Made by a program: the position numbers and the translations under genes. 11,097 bases of DNA from DATMQA01 sp035566895 (GTDB lineage Bacteria; Verrucomicrobiota; Verrucomicrobiia; Limisphaerales; UBA8199), in NCBI GenBank assembly GCA_035566895.1, contig DATMQA010000009.1, positions 1 through 11,097 on the forward strand, given 5' to 3'. Numbering within the stretch: position 1 is the first letter of the stretch; the number at the start of each line of letters is the position of its first letter. Below, one piece after another: positions 6,658 to 11,097 of this stretch. A model generated the notes under the pieces. It did not search any database. It was not told the DNA's origin and worked only from the letters and a program-made list of their open reading frames with translations.

Positions 6658-6798
6658 TTCCCCCTCACCTCGGCCCTCTCCCCTGGGGGGAAGGAGACTG
6701 CTCGCCGGGTTTTCATGAATTCCCCGGAACCACGTTTCGCGAACGTTCTGCCGTTGATTCTCCCTCTCCCCAGGAGAGAGGGCCGGAGTGAGGGAGAA
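6658..6798. repeat. imperfect inverted-repeat element in the spacer before nuoMN
   Basis: Two arms of about 31 bases, 6658-6688 and 6768-6798, are reverse complements with about four mismatches; the core 27 bases (6662-6688 against 6768-6794) match at 24 positions. The arms are C/T-rich on the left (CCCTCAC..CGGCCCTCTC) and G/A-rich on the right, and enclose about 79 bases. A shorter stem-loop sits at the inner edge of the right arm (CCCTCTC with GAGAGGG). No transposase or long frame lies inside. The CCCTCAC...GGCCCTCTCCC type of arm is familiar from short dispersed intergenic repeats in several bacterial groups, so I read it as a non-autonomous MITE/REP-like element. The rest of the 6622-6880 spacer shows a short imperfect direct repeat (ACCCGCC(C)GAATC at 6818-6830 and 6836-6847) and no clear promoter. 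Confidence 0.75.
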
Positions 6799-6880
6799 CG
6801 GGGCATCCAATTATTCGACCCGCCCGAATCTTGCAACCCGCCGAATCAGGTGTGCCGCCACCTTCCGAGGCCTTAGAACG

Positions 6881-9800
6881 ATGAGCCATTTCAGTTACAA
6901 CGACAGTGCCCTGACCATCCTGATCTTCAGCCCGTTGCTCGCGGCGTTGGTGGCGGCTTTCATTAAAAATGAGAGCCTCCTGCGCTGGTGGACGCTGGTT
7001 TGTACTTCGGCGATGGCTGCTCTGTCGCTGCCGCTTTATTTCCACTTCCAGCTCAACACGCCGGATTTTCAGTTTGTCCGGAATGCGGCCTGGATTCCGG
7101 CGTTGAAAATTCGCTACGCCGTCGGCATCGATGGAATCAGCCTTTTGCTGGTGCTTCTGACGACCCTCGTCATGCCGCTGTGCGTGCTCTGTTCCTGGCG
7201 CTATATCCAAACGCGCATCAAGGAATTCATGATCTGCCTGCTGATCATGGAGACCGCGATGATCGGCGTATTTTGCGCGCTCGACCTGATCCTGTTCTTC
7301 TGTTTTTGGGAAGCGATGCTCGTCCCCATGGCCTTGCTAATCGGCATCTGGGGCGGCCCGCGCAAAATCTACGCCTCGCTCAAGTTCTTCATCTACACCA
7401 TGGCGGGTTCGGTTTTCCTGCTGGTCGCCATCGTCGCCCTGTATCTCAAGGTGGGCAGCTTCAGTATTCCGGACATGATTCAAGCCGGCCCGTCGCTCCC
7501 TCCAGCCTTTCAATATTGGATTTTCCTCGCCTTCTTCATTTCCTTCGCGATCAAGGTGCCGATGTTTCCGTTCCACACCTGGCTGCCCGCCGCTCACGTC
7601 GAAGCGCCCACGGCGGGCAGTGTGCTGCTGGCCAGCATTCTTTTGAAAATGGGCACCTACGGTTTCCTCCGGTTCTCCTTGCCGATGACCCCTTGGGCGA
7701 CCCAGCACTTCACTCCGTTTGTCCTCGCCCTTTCGGTCGCCGCCATCATTTACGGTGGCCTGACAGCGCTGGCGCAAACCGACCTCAAGAAACTGGTGGC
7801 TTATTCGAGCGTCGCGCACATGGGCTTTGCCACGTTGGGCATTTTTGCGCTGAACGAGGCCGGCCTCAAAGGCGCGATGCTGGTGATGATCAATCACGGC
7901 GTCACCACCGGTGCCCTGTTCATCGTCGTCGGGATAATTTACGAGCGCTTGCACAGCCGCGACCTGGGCCAGGCGGCAGGCATGGGGAAGGTTATGCCGG
8001 TCTTTGCCATGTTCGCTGGTGTGTTCGCGCTTTCGTCACTGGCGTTTCCCGGCACCAACAGCTTCATCGGCGAATTCCTGGTGATGAGCGGCGGATTTGC
8101 GGTTTCCAAAGGAATGATGGTTTGCGTGGTGCCCGGAGTAATCCTCGCCGCTGCCTACATGCTGCGGATGCTGCAGAAGGTCGCCTACGGCGGCACGAAG
8201 AATCCCGACCATTCGTTACTGAAGGATTTGGGCCTGCGCGAGATCGCCACCCTGACCCCGCTGTTGGTCTTCGTCTTCTGGATCGGGCTGCACCCGGAAC
8301 CCTTCACCCGCGTGATGGATGCCAGCGTAAAAAAGTTAATGGAACGAAGCCAACCACCTGCCTCCGCCGTCGTTATCACTAGCGTAAACACAAAAGACCC
8401 TGCACCAGTAAGCGCGCAGTCTGCTCTGCCTCTCGCCCGGTTGCCCTATCAAAACCCCGCCGGCAGCAATGTGTTTCAGATTTCGGAATTCGGCCTTCGT
8501 TCGGCCTTTGACCTTCCGCCTTCGGATTTTTGGAAACATTCACGCCCAATGACGACTTTCCCGTTACTCACCTTCCTTCCCGAACTGGTCCTGCTGCTGG
8601 GCGCACTGGTGCTGTTTGTCCTGACCCTCGGCGAGTCCCGCGCGCGACAAGCCCGGACCGCCGCGCTGCTTATCTCGTTTGCGGCCATTGTTACTTGCGC
8701 GCTCTGCCTCGGCCAGCAGGCCACCCTTTTCGACGGGGCTTATATTGTCGATCTGTTTTCTCAGTGGCTCAAGCTGATCTTCGCCGGCGGGCTCACGCTC
8801 ATTCTGCTGCTCAGCGGCGATCTGCCGGATATCCGCGACGAAGTGAAACCCGAATACTATTTGTTTCTCACTATCAGCGTGTGCGGCTTGACCATGTTGG
8901 TGAGTTGCATCGACCTGATCACCCTCGTGGTTGCTCTCGAAGTATCCGCCTTCCCGCTCTACTTGATGGTCCCGATGCGCCGCGAACGAAAGGGCCAGCG
9001 CAGCCAGATGGAATGCGCGATCAAGTACCTGATGTTCGGTGTCGCCGCCAACGGCGTCATGTTCTTCGGCATGAGCTACTTGTTTGGCTTGACGGGGACG
9101 ACTTCCTTGCCGGACTTGTTGCCCAGGCTCCTGCCGGTTATTCACTCGCCGTTGGCCATCACCGGCCTGGCGCTGACCCTGTGCGGTTTGTATTACAAAT
9201 TGGCCATCTTCCCGTTCCACTTCTGGACGCCGGACGTTTATCAGGGCGCCGCGAACGAAACCGCCGGTCTCATCGCCTCGCTGCCCAAGGTTGGCGGAGT
9301 CGCTGTGCTGGTCCGGTTTGTTTCCCTGGCCACGCCGAACAACCACACGGTCGCCTTCATGCTGACGATTCTCGCGGTGGGCTCGATGTTCTACGGCAAC
9401 CTCATCGCGCTGGTGCAAAAGGATTTCAAACGAATGCTCGGCTTCTCGGGGATCGCCCACGCCGGCTATGCGCTGATTGGTTTCGTTGCGCTCAGCGACC
9501 GAGGTTACTCGGCCGCGCTGTATTACATCGTGGGCTATCTCCTGATGGTCTTGGCCTGCTTCGTCGTCATCTGCAAAGTCTCCCGCGACGGCACTAACGT
9601 CGGCATCGGGGAGTTGGCTGGCCTGCACCGGCGTGCGCCCTTGTTGGCCTTGACTCTAGCGGTCGGCGTGTTCGCTCTGGCGGGCATTCCGCCCTTCGTT
9701 GGGTTCATGGGCAAACTCACGCTGCTGACCGCCGCCTGGGAACAGGGCCACTCGGCGCTGGTGCTCATCGCTGTCATCAATGCGGCGATCGCGATCTACT

Positions 9801-10066
9801 ACTATCTCGGAGTGGTGCGAGAAGCCTGGTTTCGCGACCTCGGCGAGCTGCCGCCCATCCGGCTGGATTGGCCGACGCGCGCGCTCTGTATGTTCCTCAT
9901 TGTCGGCATCCTGGCCCTGGGCGTCGCCCCGGCGCGAGTCATGGACGCGATTTCGACCTCGGTGGCGCAGCTCAACCAAGCCTCACCATCAACTTCGATC
10001 GTTCTGACTACGAATCGGCCTTCCACTCAAGGCTCGTCGGTGGTTGAAAGTTCGCTCGCCAGATAA
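6881..10066 (+). CDS. nuoMN: NuoM-NuoN fusion, complex I antiporter-like subunits in one chain
   Basis: A single open frame encodes two proton-pumping subunits of complex I as one 1061-residue chain. Residues 1 to about 487 are NuoM (IRYAVGIDGISLLLVLLT, FFCFWEAMLVPM, FPFHTWLPAAHVEAPTAGSV), with the ion-path residues Glu144, Lys225, Lys256 and Glu398. Residues 557-1061 are NuoN (LEVSAFPLYLM, FPFHFWTPDVYQGA, GFSGIAHAGYALIG), with Glu687, Lys773, Lys803 and Lys945; counted from its own Met557 these are 131, 217, 247 and 389, close to E. coli NuoN. Residues about 490-556 form a hydrophilic, Pro/Ser-rich linker. The start at 6881 gives the usual NuoM N-terminus and has GAGG ten bases upstream; the frame is open back to a GTG at 6788, but that part overlaps the inverted repeat. 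A 27-residue polar tail follows the last helix. A missed stop or assembly error cannot be excluded, yet no frameshift is visible. Confidence 0.92.
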   Translation: MSHFSYNDSALTILIFSPLLAALVAAFIKNESLLRWWTLVCTSAMAALSLPLYFHFQLNTPDFQFVRNAAWIPALKIRYAVGIDGISLLLVLLTTLVMPLCVLCSWRYIQTRIKEFMICLLIMETAMIGVFCALDLILFFCFWEAMLVPMALLIGIWGGPRKIYASLKFFIYTMAGSVFLLVAIVALYLKVGSFSIPDMIQAGPSLPPAFQYWIFLAFFISFAIKVPMFPFHTWLPAAHVEAPTAGSVLLASILLKMGTYGFLRFSLPMTPWATQHFTPFVLALSVAAIIYGGLTALAQTDLKKLVAYSSVAHMGFATLGIFALNEAGLKGAMLVMINHGVTTGALFIVVGIIYERLHSRDLGQAAGMGKVMPVFAMFAGVFALSSLAFPGTNSFIGEFLVMSGGFAVSKGMMVCVVPGVILAAAYMLRMLQKVAYGGTKNPDHSLLKDLGLREIATLTPLLVFVFWIGLHPEPFTRVMDASVKKLMERSQPPASAVVITSVNTKDPAPVSAQSALPLARLPYQNPAGSNVFQISEFGLRSAFDLPPSDFWKHSRPMTTFPLLTFLPELVLLLGALVLFVLTLGESRARQARTAALLISFAAIVTCALCLGQQATLFDGAYIVDLFSQWLKLIFAGGLTLILLLSGDLPDIRDEVKPEYYLFLTISVCGLTMLVSCIDLITLVVALEVSAFPLYLMVPMRRERKGQRSQMECAIKYLMFGVAANGVMFFGMSYLFGLTGTTSLPDLLPRLLPVIHSPLAITGLALTLCGLYYKLAIFPFHFWTPDVYQGAANETAGLIASLPKVGGVAVLVRFVSLATPNNHTVAFMLTILAVGSMFYGNLIALVQKDFKRMLGFSGIAHAGYALIGFVALSDRGYSAALYYIVGYLLMVLACFVVICKVSRDGTNVGIGELAGLHRRAPLLALTLAVGVFALAGIPPFVGFMGKLTLLTAAWEQGHSALVLIAVINAAIAIYYYLGVVREAWFRDLGELPPIRLDWPTRALCMFLIVGILALGVAPARVMDAISTSVAQLNQASPSTSIVLTTNRPSTQGSSVVESSLAR
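8348..8548 (+). other. linker between the NuoM and NuoN domains, partly repeat-like
   Basis: This part of the fused gene encodes residues about 490-556, rich in Pro, Ala, Ser and Asn and without membrane helices. Its second half (about 8471-8537) is unlike the rest of the gene: short TTCGG-containing units recur, and the translation (FQISEFGLRSAFDLPPSDF) resembles readthrough of dispersed intergenic repeats that I remember from Verrucomicrobia-type genomes. An in-frame ATG at 8549 begins a normal NuoN N-terminus, with only a weak GGA far upstream, so separate initiation of NuoN is possible but not well supported. Confidence 0.6.
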
Positions 10067-10102
10067 GCTGGCCGGCAGGCAATTCAAAGCGCCGCAGTTG
10101 CC

Positions 10103-11097
10103 TCACTTGGCCCTTCGACTCCCAATCCAGCCGGCAACGCAACCCAGCAGCCCCAAGGCCGAAATCGAAGCACCGATTTGGAACGCCCGGTCCTTATAAA
10201 CCAGCCGCACATCATGTTTTCCTGCCGGAACCTGCACCGCCTGGAATGCGTAATTCGCGCGCAACAACGGCGCGGGCTTCCCGTCCACGTAAGCGCGCCA
10301 GTCGTGATAATAAGTCTGCGAGACCACGACCAGCGCCGGCGCCGCTGCCTCGACTTCTAAATCCACCCGTCGCGGCGAAAATCGCCGCTTGAGCACCTGC
10401 GCATCAGTCTGGTCCGTCACCGACACCAACGACTTGGCCGAGGGCGGCAACATGACCACCTTGCCTCCGTCAAAATCCGGCGACGCCAATCGGTCGAGCA
10501 TGGCCGGGTCATCCAGGAAAACCGGCCGTTGGCCGGCGGTTGCCCACGGTAAGTATGTGCCGCGCCGCTCCCATTTCGTAAACTCTCCCGGCGCCGTCAC
10601 GTGTGCGACGGACAGGAAATCCTCCAGACCAGGAAAGGTGTTCGTGCTTCCATAGAGCAACGAGGTCACCGCCGCAGACTCTCGCGGATACAGGGAGAAA
10701 AAACCGTTCACCTTCGGCACCTCGTCGAGCAAATTGCAGTCAGAGAAGTAGCCGAGCCTTTTCGCCAGGTATCCTTCCTTTAAATTCTTTGGGCGCAGCC
10801 GATTGAACGCCTCATCCGCGGCCGGCGAGACCATGACTCTCGCCTCACCTGGCTTCGGCTCCGGTTTCATTGCCAGCTCCGAACGCGCCAGTCCCGGCTG
10901 ATAAACCTCAGGCGTCACAGTCGGATTCTGGTTCGGCTCATGGGTCCAGAGGTCCAGCCAAACGACCAACAGCAAAACCAGCGAGAGGAGCCCCGGCCAA
11001 CGACCACGCCCTGTCCGCCGTAACAGCACGAGCACGATTGCTGCCGTCACCAACAACGCCGCCCGGCTCAATCCATTACGCAAAGTCGCCGGAAAAT
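10103..11097 (-). CDS. YfhO-like membrane protein, C-terminal part
   Basis: A - strand frame runs from beyond the right edge to a TGA at 10103-10105. The frame is still open at base 11097, and the only start-like codon near the edge is a TTG (11081-11083) inside what looks like continuous protein, so I treat the gene as lacking its 5' end. The 331 visible residues show two hydrophobic segments first (RAALLVTAAIVLVLL; LLSLVLLLVVWLDLW), a long soluble region, then YYHDWRAYVDGKPAPLLRAN followed by AFQAVQVPAGKHDVRLVYKD and a final helix (IGASISALGLLGCVAGWIG). The YxxxWxAYVDGKxxPxxRANYxFxAVxVPAGxH pattern is typical of the end of YfhO-type proteins, large multi-helix envelope proteins linked in some bacteria to glycosylation of lipoteichoic acid. 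The substrate here is unknown. The gene converges on nuoMN and appears unrelated to complex I. Confidence 0.7.
   Translation of the reverse strand, partial: FPATLRNGLSRAALLVTAAIVLVLLRRTGRGRWPGLLSLVLLLVVWLDLWTHEPNQNPTVTPEVYQPGLARSELAMKPEPKPGEARVMVSPAADEAFNRLRPKNLKEGYLAKRLGYFSDCNLLDEVPKVNGFFSLYPRESAAVTSLLYGSTNTFPGLEDFLSVAHVTAPGEFTKWERRGTYLPWATAGQRPVFLDDPAMLDRLASPDFDGGKVVMLPPSAKSLVSVTDQTDAQVLKRRFSPRRVDLEVEAAAPALVVVSQTYYHDWRAYVDGKPAPLLRANYAFQAVQVPAGKHDVRLVYKDRAFQIGASISALGLLGCVAGWIGSRRAK

Noticed and set aside
6788..6880. Longer start (GTG at 6788) for the NuoM-NuoN protein
   Set aside because: The extra 31 residues are basic, overlap the inverted-repeat element and do not resemble any NuoM N-terminus. 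The ATG at 6881 gives a normal start.
10077..10103. Possible terminator between nuoMN and the convergent gene (AGGCAA / TTGCCT stem)
   Set aside because: The stem is only six base pairs with a 15-base loop and no T-run follows on either strand, so it does not qualify as an intrinsic terminator.

Overview
The window is the distal part of a respiratory complex I (NADH:quinone oxidoreductase type, nuo) operon on the + strand, followed by the 3' end of a convergent gene on the - strand. Base composition is moderately GC-rich. Three things suggest a member of the Verrucomicrobiota (Pedosphaera/Limisphaera-like): the style of the YfhO-type protein at the right edge, a dispersed inverted-repeat element between two operon genes, and a 'QISEFGLRS..PPSDF'-type repeat readthrough inside a gene. 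This assignment rests on remembered style, not on a search, and is only moderately confident.

Layout: 1-504 is the C-terminal part of nuoD (quinone-site 49 kDa subunit). A 120-base gap follows, then a tightly packed run: nuoH (625-1647), nuoI (1641-2240), nuoJ (2237-2764), nuoK (2761-3087), a MrpD-like antiporter subunit (3091-4566), a small two-helix membrane protein (4563-4817) and a second MrpD-like antiporter subunit (4810-6621). Most junctions are 4-8 base overlaps, which points to translational coupling. A 259-base spacer (6622-6880) carries a long imperfect inverted repeat. It is followed by one uninterrupted frame (6881-10066) that encodes a NuoM-NuoN fusion of 1061 residues. A 36-base spacer separates this from the convergent YfhO-like membrane protein (10103 to past the right edge). 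No rRNA, tRNA, CRISPR array, IS element or integrase was seen.

How it works together: NuoD, NuoI and NuoH form the quinone-reducing part with the N6a/N6b iron-sulfur clusters. NuoJ and NuoK form the glutamate-lined membrane connection to the antiporter-like pump modules. A canonical complex I has three such modules (NuoN, NuoM, NuoL). Here the position of nuoL holds two MrpD-like proteins with a small two-helix protein between them, and NuoM and NuoN are joined in one chain. That gives four antiporter-like domains, all with recognisable ion-path Glu/Lys residues apart from one Lys-to-Asn change. nuoE, nuoF and nuoG are not between nuoD and nuoH, so the electron-input module is either elsewhere or replaced by another donor.

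The main point of interest is this hybrid Nuo/Mrp membrane arm: a four-pump-domain cluster without a canonical NuoL, a NuoM-NuoN fusion with a repeat-derived-looking linker, and a conserved-looking small membrane protein whose role I do not know.
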